From the NCBI GenBank assembly GCA_964596645.1, contig CAZQVB010000004.1:1-64000 (forward strand): a DNA stretch of 64,000 bases, written 5' to 3'. The stretch is from CAVQEK01 sp964596645 (GTDB lineage Bacteria > Bacteroidota > Bacteroidia > Cytophagales > Cyclobacteriaceae). The notes beneath the pieces are model-generated. The model searched no databases. It worked only from the letters and a program-made list of their open reading frames with translations, and was not told the DNA's origin. Position numbers and translations under genes: made by a program. Positions within the stretch are counted from its first letter, which is position 1, and every line of letters begins with the position of its first letter. Below are positions 19,133 through 27,656 of the stretch, piece after piece.

Positions 19133-21406
19133 ATGAGTAAAGCAAAAATTAGAACGATAGTAGTAGCGGCAACGTTAAGCATCTGGTTTGCCGTCGTGTT
19201 ATTTCAAAGTTGCGGCCGCAATCAAGAGCCACAATCCGAGGCGCTTCTGCAAACAGAAAACACCTTTCAACTCGCCGACAGCATGTATGTAGGCAGCGAG
19301 ACCTGCGCGAGCTGCCACAATGCCGAATACAAGGATTGGCAAGGCTCTCATCACGACCTGGCTATGATGGAGGCCGACTCCCAATCGGTCAAAGGCAATT
19401 TCAATGATCAGACATTTACCAGCCAGGGTGTCACGCACCGGTTTTTTATGAGAAACGGTGATTATTATGTGAATACGGAAGGTGGTGACGGACAGTATCA
19501 AGATTATAAAATCCTTTACACCTTTGGCATTGAGCCCCTTCAGCAGTATATCGTGGAGTTTCCGAAGGGGCAGTACCAATGCCTGCGCACGGCGTGGGAC
19601 ACAGAAAAAGGTGGTTGGTTCGACCTGTATCCCGACATGAAGGTGGTGCACAGCGAGTGGATACACTGGACCAAGGGCGGCCTGCGGTGGAACACCATGT
19701 GTGCCGATTGCCATTCTACCTTCCTCAGAAAAAATTATCACGTAGACACCGAGAGTTACGACACCAAATATACCTGGATAGATGTGGGCTGCGAGTCGTG
19801 CCACGGACCGGGTGAGGCACACGTAGCCGCCGCCAGCCATCCTGACTACAAGGGCTATACGCCGGGAGGCGAAGACAAGCTGTACCTCACAAGCGACCTG
19901 AGCTCTAAGCAGCAGGTAGATGGCTGTGCACGTTGCCATTCATTGCGCACACAATTCACCCCCTTTTTCGACCATCAGGGGGAATACATGGACCACTATG
20001 CGCCAGACCTCCTGCGCGAGGGGCAGTATTTTCCAGATGGGCAAATATTGGGTGAAGTATATGTGTATGCCTCCTTCATACAAAGCAAAATGTACATGGT
20101 GGGTGTGGAATGCGCCGATTGCCACAATGTGCACAGCCTTGAACTGAAGGTGCAGGGCAATGCACTGTGCAACCAGTGCCATGCACCACAGACGTACGAT
20201 ACACCTTCGCATCATTTTCACACCATCAATACAGAAGGTGCCGAATGCATCAGTTGCCACATGCCCGGCCGCTACTACATGGGCAATGATTTTCGCAGGG
20301 ACCACAGCTTTCGCTTGCCACGGCCCGATCTCAGCGTGCGCTATGATACGCCCAACGCCTGCACGGGCTGTCATGAAGACCGCAGCGACGAATGGGCCGC
20401 TGCCGCTGTAGAAAAGTGGTATGGCCCCGATCGTCCGCCGCACTGGTCTTCCACCTTGGCTATGGGCCGTGCCGCAGAGGCACATGCCAACGACTCGCTG
20501 ATGAAGCTGGCCCTCAATGCCGCGCAGCCGCCCATGGCCAGGGCTACGGCCATATACTACGCCGCGCGCATGGCCGACCAAAAGACCATCGACGGCATCG
20601 TACAATTGCTGGAAGACCCTGATCCACTCGTGCGCTACACCTCGGTAAACTCGCTGGAATACCTGCCCAACGAGCATAAGGTGACCTATCTGGCACCCCG
20701 GCTTACCGATGATGTGCGCTCCGTACGCATAGCAGCGGCGAGCGCTTTTGTGGGCATCCCAGACAATATGATGAACCCCCAGACGCGGGCCAACTACAAG
20801 AAATCGCATGATGAGTTTTTCACCGGGCTCATGGTACGGGCCGACTTTCCTGGCGGGCAGATGGAGCTGGCCCGGTACTACGAAAAGATCAATCAGTGGG
20901 AAAAGGCCGAGCGGGCCTACCTGAAAGCCATAGAATTTGACTACTTCCACAACGCCGCCAGGGTAAACCTTGCCGGATTGTATTACAGCCAGGGAAAGTT
21001 TGAGCAGGCAGAGGCTTTGTTTACAAAAGTAATAGAACAGGAGCCACAGTTTGGCCAAGCTTACTACTCCATGGGGCTGCTGAAGGCCGAGCAAAATCTG
21101 ATGAATGAGGCGGCAGATTATCTAAAAAAAGCGCTGGAGCTGATTGATTACAACGAGAGGGTGGCCTACAACTATGGCCTGGTGCTGCAAAATCTGGGGA
21201 GAATAAAAGAGGCTGAAGCGGCTTTTAAAAAAGGGATGGAGATGAACCCGGCTTCGGAAGTAAATCTGTATGCCTTGAGTTATCTGTATTTCAACCAAAA
21301 ACAGTTTGCCCAGGCTAAAGCCATTATGGACAAACTGCTGGCCCTACAGCCAGACAATGCCGACTATAGGCAATTGGCCGCTGCCATAGCCGCGGCCTTG
21401 CAATGA
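19133..21406 (+). CDS. octahaem cytochrome c lipoprotein fused to HEAT and TPR repeats
   Basis: A 757-residue protein. The ATG at 19133 is preferred because a GGAGG lies a few bases upstream; a TTG at 19109 is the alternative. A membrane or lipoprotein anchor (VVLFQSC, Cys27) comes first. Eight CxxCH haem sites follow in order: CASCH, CADCH, CESCH, CARCH, CADCH, CNQCH, CISCH and CTGCH. This part resembles cytochrome c554/NrfA-type multihaem proteins. After the last haem come HEAT-like repeats (LLEDPDPLVRYTSVNSL, LTDDVRSVRIAAASA) and about four TPRs (FEQAEALFTKVIEQEP, IKEAEAAFKKGMEMNP). It probably moves electrons in the envelope. The donor and acceptor are unknown; it is divergent from a TonB receptor. 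Confidence 0.9.
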   Translation: MSKAKIRTIVVAATLSIWFAVVLFQSCGRNQEPQSEALLQTENTFQLADSMYVGSETCASCHNAEYKDWQGSHHDLAMMEADSQSVKGNFNDQTFTSQGVTHRFFMRNGDYYVNTEGGDGQYQDYKILYTFGIEPLQQYIVEFPKGQYQCLRTAWDTEKGGWFDLYPDMKVVHSEWIHWTKGGLRWNTMCADCHSTFLRKNYHVDTESYDTKYTWIDVGCESCHGPGEAHVAAASHPDYKGYTPGGEDKLYLTSDLSSKQQVDGCARCHSLRTQFTPFFDHQGEYMDHYAPDLLREGQYFPDGQILGEVYVYASFIQSKMYMVGVECADCHNVHSLELKVQGNALCNQCHAPQTYDTPSHHFHTINTEGAECISCHMPGRYYMGNDFRRDHSFRLPRPDLSVRYDTPNACTGCHEDRSDEWAAAAVEKWYGPDRPPHWSSTLAMGRAAEAHANDSLMKLALNAAQPPMARATAIYYAARMADQKTIDGIVQLLEDPDPLVRYTSVNSLEYLPNEHKVTYLAPRLTDDVRSVRIAAASAFVGIPDNMMNPQTRANYKKSHDEFFTGLMVRADFPGGQMELARYYEKINQWEKAERAYLKAIEFDYFHNAARVNLAGLYYSQGKFEQAEALFTKVIEQEPQFGQAYYSMGLLKAEQNLMNEAADYLKKALELIDYNERVAYNYGLVLQNLGRIKEAEAAFKKGMEMNPASEVNLYALSYLYFNQKQFAQAKAIMDKLLALQPDNADYRQLAAAIAAALQ

Positions 21407-21410
21407 TGCA

Positions 21411-22100
21411 TCAGGGCTGGTACTTGGTGAGCAGAGAATAGCTCACCAGCTTGCCGTTGTCTTTATAGACTTCTGTTTTCACGGCGCCCACTTCTTCGGC
21501 TATGTATTGTACATTTTTCATGTTCATATTGGCCATCACTATTTTCGACTTCGTGTTGTAGGTGATCTTGTAGCAATCAAATGTGCCGGCAGATGTGGTA
21601 ATCGTTTCTTTGCCCACCACTTTTCTGTCTACCATATCGAAGGTGATGCCCATCGGGATGGGGCCGTCGGTCGTTTTCATGCTGAACGAAGCATCTTTCA
21701 GTTCCTGGCCCACCGACAGGTTTTTGGGCATTTCCATATCAGTCATGCTTACCTCGGCCTTCATGTCTTCAAAAGCCTGCATCGACTCCCTGGGAATGAG
21801 GCTCGACAAGTCGATGCGGATGATGCCATCTTCGCACTCCATCTTGTATTCCCCTTCTGAGGTCAGCTTGTCTTTTTTGTCATAAATTTTTACCTGCACA
21901 CTGGCAAGATAGCCTGTGCTGGTGGGCGTCAGCTTCTGTATGGTAGAGACCATCCGACCATCTATCTTGTCTTTATCGTCGTAGTTGGTCATTTCCATTA
22001 CCAGGCCTTCTTTTATTTTGTAATAGGGGTTGTCGCACTGAGCGCTACAGATCGTGTACGTAGTGGCAAAGAGGATGATGGTGAGGATGGCTTTTTTCAT
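21411..22100 (-). CDS. secreted DUF3108/TapB-like protein
   Basis: A 229-residue protein, starting at the ATG at 22100 (MKKAILTIILFATTY, signal peptide ending CSAQ). An in-frame extension to 22253 overlaps the next gene and lacks a signal, so I rejected it. The body reads like the TapB/DUF3108 family: DGRMVSTIQKL, YKMECEDGIIRIDL, GKETITTSAGTFDCYKIT and YIAEEVGAVKTEVY. The VGAVKTE phrase close to the end is typical. The proteins are exported; their task is not known. Its stop lies 4 bases from the convergent cytochrome gene stop. Confidence 0.78.
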   Translation of the reverse strand: MKKAILTIILFATTYTICSAQCDNPYYKIKEGLVMEMTNYDDKDKIDGRMVSTIQKLTPTSTGYLASVQVKIYDKKDKLTSEGEYKMECEDGIIRIDLSSLIPRESMQAFEDMKAEVSMTDMEMPKNLSVGQELKDASFSMKTTDGPIPMGITFDMVDRKVVGKETITTSAGTFDCYKITYNTKSKIVMANMNMKNVQYIAEEVGAVKTEVYKDNGKLVSYSLLTKYQP

Positions 22101-22239
22101 GATTACTGATTGGGTTGTGAGTTTTGAACTGGAACAATCGTCTAAATTGACAATTACGTCTTCAGAAAACAAATGACAGGCATGGTGCAGAAGTAACCTT
22201 ACTAACGAAAATCCATTGATGCCCCCGGATGAAAATAAA

Positions 22240-23199
22240 TCAGCGGATAGCACTTGTGCCCTTGGGGGGCCTGTGCCTGTGCGTGCTCCTTCTGGCTTTG
22301 CCGGACTTTAGTTGTTTCTGCAGGTAATGCGCTATTTTATCCAGCGCCTGCCTGCTTTCGGGCATGGTGCCAAACATATGCCACCAGTGTATAAGCCCTG
22401 TCCACTGCTGAAAGGTGACCTTCACGCCAGCTGCACGCGCCTTTTTCACAAATCGCTGGGCATCGCTATACAGCACCTCACTGCGGCTGGCCTGTACCAG
22501 CACCGGTGGCAACCCCTGCAAATCGGCGAATAGCGGCGAAATGAGCGGATGCTCCTGCGGGTACCGGCCGCTGTACAGCTCTGCCCACCGGCGCATTTCA
22601 AAGACGTCCAGAAATCGATCATTTTTGGCATTGTACTTTATCGACTTGCTGTTCACCGTAAGGTCGAGATAGGGAGAAAGCAGCACGCTGCATCCGGGCA
22701 ATGGCAGTTGCAATTGTTTGAGCCGCACTTGCAGGGCCACGGCGAGCCCGCCACCGGCCGAGTCGCCGGTGATCACAATATTTTGAGCGCGAATGCCGCT
22801 GTTTAGCAAGTACTGATAAGCCTCCAGTGCATCTTCCAACGCGGCAGGAAAGGGGTGCTCCGGTGCTTTGCGATAATCGATGAGCAGGCAGCAAATGCCT
22901 GCGCCTTTGGCTATTTTGCCGGCAAGGGCCCTGTGCGTATGTGGTGAACCAATGACATAGCCGCCCCCATGCAGAAAGAGCAAGGCCTTCGTGGGGTCGG
23001 CATCTTTGGGCCTAAGCCATTCGGAAGTGAACAGATCGAAATCGACTTTGTGCAGATCAATGCCCCAGGGAAGGGTCGAAAGCACTGTGCTGGTCTCCAG
23101 CAGGCTGCGCAGGTGATTGATCGGTGGCAGGCGCCAGTACATAGGCAGGCTCAGTGTGTTGAGCGTAAACTTGAGAATATCGTGCTTCCAAGAGGCCAT
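22240..23199 (-). CDS. alpha/beta hydrolase of the hormone-sensitive-lipase type
   Basis: A 319-residue esterase/lipase. HGGGYVIGS forms the oxyanion hole, GDSAGGGLA carries the nucleophile Ser, and a late aspartate/histidine pair is expected near VLYSDAQRF and GLIHWWHMF. This layout is the HSL (family IV) type acting on acyl esters. The tail is basic (RRSTHRHRPPKG). It starts 15 bases after the acyltransferase gene stop, so the two form an operon, and the cholesterol-oxidase-like gene is divergent from them. Together they suggest neutral lipid or sterol-ester handling. Substrate unproven. Confidence 0.88.
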   Translation of the reverse strand: MASWKHDILKFTLNTLSLPMYWRLPPINHLRSLLETSTVLSTLPWGIDLHKVDFDLFTSEWLRPKDADPTKALLFLHGGGYVIGSPHTHRALAGKIAKGAGICCLLIDYRKAPEHPFPAALEDALEAYQYLLNSGIRAQNIVITGDSAGGGLAVALQVRLKQLQLPLPGCSVLLSPYLDLTVNSKSIKYNAKNDRFLDVFEMRRWAELYSGRYPQEHPLISPLFADLQGLPPVLVQASRSEVLYSDAQRFVKKARAAGVKVTFQQWTGLIHWWHMFGTMPESRQALDKIAHYLQKQLKSGKARRSTHRHRPPKGTSAIR

Positions 23200-23214
23200 A
23201 GCAACCCATCAATG

Positions 23215-24375
23215 CTATTTACTACGTTTCATACCAAACCAAAGTATGGGCAGCCAGCCAATAATTGGCAGATAAAAGAAAATATTGAATGGCCGAGCCA
23301 GCAAAATTCTCAGCCATGACATAAATCCCAGGCGGAGCGGCTCTTTTACTTCTCCATGCTTTTTCCTTACCCGGTCGAACTCCGAGAAAAGCAGCGGCCA
23401 GCCAAAAGGAAAACTATAAGGCAGCTTGTCCAAATTTTTAAACGTAACGCCGGCAAACTGCTTCATGAAATAAGGCGAATCGCCATAATCCTTCACTGCC
23501 TGGTTCAGGTGCGTCTGCATCTGGTGTTTCACTTCTTCTTTTATGGCCACAATTTCGCTCAGTGTCATTTCCTCTACGGGCTTGTCGGTCATTGTATAGG
23601 GACTTATTTTTTCCCCCAGCACATAGGTGAGCCTTGCCGGCAGCGCACTGTAGTATATCCAGGGCTGCAGGGGCAGCATCATCGATACCGGCCCTACCGG
23701 CATGTACGGAATTCCAATCTTGTTCACCAGCCGGTTCAGCCATTTCACACGATACGCCAGTGGGTTTATGTACTCACCATTCACAGTAGAAATCGGCACG
23801 ATGTCCGTCTTGTATTTTATGGCCAGTGTAATGAAAGAGCTGGAAAATCGCTGTAGCTGATAGCGTTTATCAAAGCCCTTGCCGATGCCGTTTATGCCCT
23901 CCGGATACACCAGCACATTGTGGTCGCTCTGGTTGAGCATAGTTTCGAAATTCAGAAAAGAGGCATCGACCGAACCTACGATCTTCCACAGGTTGTCATA
24001 CAAAAAAGGGTTCATTAGCCGGGAGGCAGAAAGCTTGAGCGAAGCCAGCGGGCGAAAGCTGCGGTGGGAGTAGTTGAACATCTTGAACACGCTGGAAGTA
24101 AGGATGATGCCGTCCCACGGGAAAGCCATGCCGGAGTGGTTGCTGGCAAATATGAGCGGTACATCCGGGCGCGGGCGCTCCGGGAAGTTTTCAAAACCAA
24201 TGAAGCGCGGCCTGAAAAAATAATCCTCCAGGTGTTGCACCACATACTCGCTTATTTCGCGGGTGAAGTGGATATCGAAATGCTCATCGATGATAGACTT
24301 ATTGGCAGGCACCTCAGCCGACAAGTCGGTATACCACGATTCTGCAGTTTTACGTTTGGCTTCTGTCTCGTGCAT
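23215..24375 (-). CDS. PlsC-like glycerol-phosphate/lysophospholipid acyltransferase
   Basis: A 386-residue acyltransferase. The catalytic block is NHSGMAFPWD, an NH-x6-D variant of the HX4D motif, and YPEGINGIGKG is the second conserved block (usual FPEG). VPISTVNG follows as a later motif. Hydrophobic segments near the C-terminus (IFFYLPIIGWLPILWF) suggest membrane attachment. It moves acyl groups to a lipid or glycerol-type acceptor at the inner membrane; the acceptor is unknown. It leads the operon with the HSL-type hydrolase. The divergent GMC gene starts 114 bases away. Confidence 0.84.
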   Translation of the reverse strand: MHETEAKRKTAESWYTDLSAEVPANKSIIDEHFDIHFTREISEYVVQHLEDYFFRPRFIGFENFPERPRPDVPLIFASNHSGMAFPWDGIILTSSVFKMFNYSHRSFRPLASLKLSASRLMNPFLYDNLWKIVGSVDASFLNFETMLNQSDHNVLVYPEGINGIGKGFDKRYQLQRFSSSFITLAIKYKTDIVPISTVNGEYINPLAYRVKWLNRLVNKIGIPYMPVGPVSMMLPLQPWIYYSALPARLTYVLGEKISPYTMTDKPVEEMTLSEIVAIKEEVKHQMQTHLNQAVKDYGDSPYFMKQFAGVTFKNLDKLPYSFPFGWPLLFSEFDRVRKKHGEVKEPLRLGFMSWLRILLARPFNIFFYLPIIGWLPILWFGMKRSK

Positions 24376-24489
24376 TTTTTCAAATTAAAACAAAAAACAG
24401 AGATACATGTCATGGGCTCTGCTTCTTGTTTTAACATATTGAAAAAGAAAGGTTGAAATTTACCCGTGCCTTTCACATTTATTAAATTG

Positions 24490-26139
24490 ATGGCACATAG
24501 TGTTGAACAGTTTTCAGTGAAAGAAGAGGAATACGATTTCATCATTGTAGGCTCCGGCTTCGGCGGCAGCGTATCTGCTATGCGCCTGGCGGAAAAAGGC
24601 TATAGCGTGCTGGTGCTGGAGAAGGGCAAGCGCTTTGCTGCCTCTGATTTCCCTAAGTCGGATTGGAACCTGCGCAAGTTTCTATGGGTGCCCTGGCTGC
24701 GCTGGTTTGGTTTTCAGAAGCTCACCTTCTTTCGCCAGGTGACCATACTGAGCGGTGTGGGCGTGGGTGGTGGCAGCATAGTGTATGGCAATACCCACAT
24801 GGTGCCGGGCGATGCTTTCTTTAAAAATAAAGTTTGGGCGCATTTCCGCGACTGGCGTCAGGCGCTGATGCCCTATTACGACAAAGCCAGATATATGCTC
24901 GGCACGGTGCCATGCGTGCGGCTATACCCGGAAGATGCACTGCTGAAAGAAGTAGCTGCAGACATGGGGCGGCAAGAAAGCTTTGGCGGCGTGAATGTAG
25001 GCGTGTATTATGGCGACCAGTCGGTGGAAAGAGACCCGTATTTTCATGGGCTGGGTCCAAAGCGGCTGGGCTGCGTCGAATGTGCTGGCTGTATGGTAGG
25101 CTGCCGCTACAATGCCAAAAATTCGCTCGATAAAAATTACCTGTACTTCGCAGAAAAGTTTGGCGCCCAAGTACTGCCAGAGACATTGGCAGAAAAGATT
25201 GAATATAAAAATGGCAGCTATACGCTGTACACCAAGACCAGTACGGGCGGTGGCGGCAAGCGCACTTTTACGGCGCGTGGCCTCATAGTGAGCGGCGGCG
25301 TGCTGGGCACCATGAATCTGCTGCTGAAGCAGAAGTATAAACACAAGACGCTGACGGCCCTCTCCGACCGGCTGGGCGACAACATCATGACCAACTCCGA
25401 GTCGCTTTGCGGCGTAAGCCATGCCGACCGCAAGTTGAACAACGGCATAGCCATCAGCTCATTCTTCAACCCCGACGAGCACACGCACATAGAAGTGGTG
25501 AAGTACAACAATGCCTCTGGCGCCATGGGTCGCCTGGGCACACTGGCCGTGGGTAGTGGCAGCGGCATCGTGCGCACCGCTAAGCTGTTGGCCAATGCCA
25601 TCCGCCATCCGCTGCGGTTTCTCAAAATCACCTTCAGCTACAAAAACTGGGGTGAACGCTCTATCATTTTTCTCGTGATGCAATCGCTAGACAGTCATAT
25701 GCGCATGATATGGAAAAGACGCTTGTGGGGCAGCGGCATCACGTTCAAAAACAACGAATCGGCCAAGGTGCCCGCCTACATAGACGCAGGCCAGCAGGTG
25801 ATGGAGCGGTATGCAAAAAAGGTAAATGGCATACCGCAAAATGTATATCCGGAGATACTGCTGAACATGCCCATGACTGCCCATATACTGGGCGGCTGCC
25901 CCATGGGCAGCAATGCCGAGCAGGGCGTGGTGAATGATCGTTTTCAGGTGCACAACTACCCCAACATGTACGTACTGGATGGCTCCATCATTCCGTGCAA
26001 CCTGGGTGTGAACCCAAGCCTGAGCATCACTGCCCTTGCTGAGTACGCCATGCACCTGATACCCAAAAAACCGGGCAGCCAAAAAGCCACACTCGACGAG
26101 CTTATAGAAAAACAAAAGAAGGAAAAGCGGGAGCAGTGA
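24490..26139 (+). CDS. GMC-family oxidoreductase, cholesterol-oxidase-like
   Basis: A 549-residue flavoenzyme; the ATG at 24490 is the likely start. The FAD-binding GSGFGGS is at 21-27 (DFIIVGSGFGGSVSA). VGGGSIVYGNTH is the second GMC block, and the C-terminal block is GGCPMGSNAEQGVV, DGSIIPCNLGVNPSLSI. A Cys cluster CVECAGCMVGC lies near the middle, also seen in the cholesterol-oxidase-like branch. It probably oxidises a sterol, hopanoid or other alcohol and reduces oxygen or another acceptor. The neighbours (acyltransferase, HSL-type hydrolase, FadL) fit lipid metabolism. Confidence 0.87.
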   Translation: MAHSVEQFSVKEEEYDFIIVGSGFGGSVSAMRLAEKGYSVLVLEKGKRFAASDFPKSDWNLRKFLWVPWLRWFGFQKLTFFRQVTILSGVGVGGGSIVYGNTHMVPGDAFFKNKVWAHFRDWRQALMPYYDKARYMLGTVPCVRLYPEDALLKEVAADMGRQESFGGVNVGVYYGDQSVERDPYFHGLGPKRLGCVECAGCMVGCRYNAKNSLDKNYLYFAEKFGAQVLPETLAEKIEYKNGSYTLYTKTSTGGGGKRTFTARGLIVSGGVLGTMNLLLKQKYKHKTLTALSDRLGDNIMTNSESLCGVSHADRKLNNGIAISSFFNPDEHTHIEVVKYNNASGAMGRLGTLAVGSGSGIVRTAKLLANAIRHPLRFLKITFSYKNWGERSIIFLVMQSLDSHMRMIWKRRLWGSGITFKNNESAKVPAYIDAGQQVMERYAKKVNGIPQNVYPEILLNMPMTAHILGGCPMGSNAEQGVVNDRFQVHNYPNMYVLDGSIIPCNLGVNPSLSITALAEYAMHLIPKKPGSQKATLDELIEKQKKEKREQ

Positions 26140-26370
26140 TATAGGCGTACGGTACGATGAAGAAGGATAGTCAGCACACAGCCCTACAAAAACAAAAGCC
26201 GCTCCTCCGGTAGTTGTACGCAAGAAGTATTCACAATTCAGGAATAATTATAATATTATCAACAATCGGAAATCCGGTGCAGCAGAAAGCGCATTATTTC
26301 TTTAAAATTGACCAGCTTTTTTAATATTCTCTTAATCTATTCAACATACCATGAACAACTTTACTGAACT

Positions 26371-27633
26371 ATGAAAAAACTAATTACTTCACTTGCCCTG
26401 GCTTTCGTAGTTGCCGGCACGGCCTACGGATCGGGCTATCAGGTATTTCTACAAAGCAACCGGGCCACGGGTATGGGCAACCTCAGCGTGGCCATACGGC
26501 CAGATGCCTCCAGCATCTTCTTTAACCCGGGCGCTACCGCCTTTATGGATCAAAACGGTGTGATGATTGGCGCCAATTTCATATTCACCAACAATGTATA
26601 CTGGAACTCTACCGACGAGAACAGCAATTATACTGCGGAGTCGGACAACCCCTTGGGCACTCCTTTTCACGGATATTTTGTGTGGGGCCCGGCAGAGAGT
26701 CGTTTCAAATTTGGCATCAGCGCTACTACACCTTTTGGCAGTGGCGTAAACTGGGGCAATGAATGGGCCGGCAGGGACTTGCTACACGAAATTAGCCTCA
26801 GGGCCATACAGGTGCAGCCAACGGCCAGCTTCCGACTCACCGACAATCTGGCCATTGGGGCAGGCTTGGTGATCGGCTTCGGCAGTGTATCGCTGGAGCG
26901 CTCCATCTTTCAAGACCCAACGGGCAATGCTTTCGTGAACCTGGACGGTGATGCAGAAACCTCTTTTGGCTATAACCTGGGCATTATGTTCAGCCCGTCG
27001 GACAAGGTGGACATTGGCCTCAGCTACCGCTCCAAGGTGATTATGGAGCTGCAATCGGGCGAGGCTGTCTTTACCGATGTACCGGCCACCGTGCAGGCTG
27101 CCGGCGGCATACCCGACAGAGATGTATTCGATGCCGAACTGCCCCTGCCCTCGGTGTTCAATATTGGCCTCACCTTTCACCCAACGGAGCGGCTGAGCAT
27201 AGGCACTGAGTTCAATTACGTAGGCTGGTCGGCCTACGACTCGCTTGTTTTTGACTTTGAGCAAGCACCCGATTCCCGTTCGCCCAGGCAATATGAAGAT
27301 AGCTGGATACTGCATCTAGGCGGTGAGTACAAGGTGAACGATTTGCTGCAAATCCGTGCCGGTGGCTACTATGACACTACTCCTGTGCAAGAGGGATACA
27401 TGACCCCGGAAACGCCCGATGCCAACCGGCTAGGCCTTACACTCGGAATAGGGCTCACCCTCAATGAGCACTTTCAGATCGATGCGTCATTCCTGTACAT
27501 AGATGGTATGGAGCGCGAACAGACTGTAGCCGACACACAGGAAGCGGGCACGTACAATCCCCGCGGTGTGATGCCCGGCACCTACGAACTGAATGCATTT
27601 GTGCCCGGCATCTCTGTAAGCTATACGTTTTAA
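26371..27633 (+). CDS. OmpP1/FadL family outer membrane transporter
   Basis: A 420-residue barrel for hydrophobic substrates. The signal peptide ends TAYGSG, followed by the family opening YQVFLQSNRATGMGNLSVA and DASSIFFNPGATAFM, which corresponds to the FadL N-terminal plug. ISATTPFGSGVNWGNEWAGR and LTFHPTERLSIGTEFNYVGW are typical inner and barrel phrases. The last residues (GISVSYTF) end in an aromatic as outer-membrane barrels do. FadL channels bring long-chain fatty acids or other lipophilic compounds through the outer membrane. The SGNH hydrolase gene follows by 23 bases, presumably in one operon. Confidence 0.9.
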   Translation: MKKLITSLALAFVVAGTAYGSGYQVFLQSNRATGMGNLSVAIRPDASSIFFNPGATAFMDQNGVMIGANFIFTNNVYWNSTDENSNYTAESDNPLGTPFHGYFVWGPAESRFKFGISATTPFGSGVNWGNEWAGRDLLHEISLRAIQVQPTASFRLTDNLAIGAGLVIGFGSVSLERSIFQDPTGNAFVNLDGDAETSFGYNLGIMFSPSDKVDIGLSYRSKVIMELQSGEAVFTDVPATVQAAGGIPDRDVFDAELPLPSVFNIGLTFHPTERLSIGTEFNYVGWSAYDSLVFDFEQAPDSRSPRQYEDSWILHLGGEYKVNDLLQIRAGGYYDTTPVQEGYMTPETPDANRLGLTLGIGLTLNEHFQIDASFLYIDGMEREQTVADTQEAGTYNPRGVMPGTYELNAFVPGISVSYTF

Positions 27634-27656
27634 GAAATCATTTAATATTAATCGTC

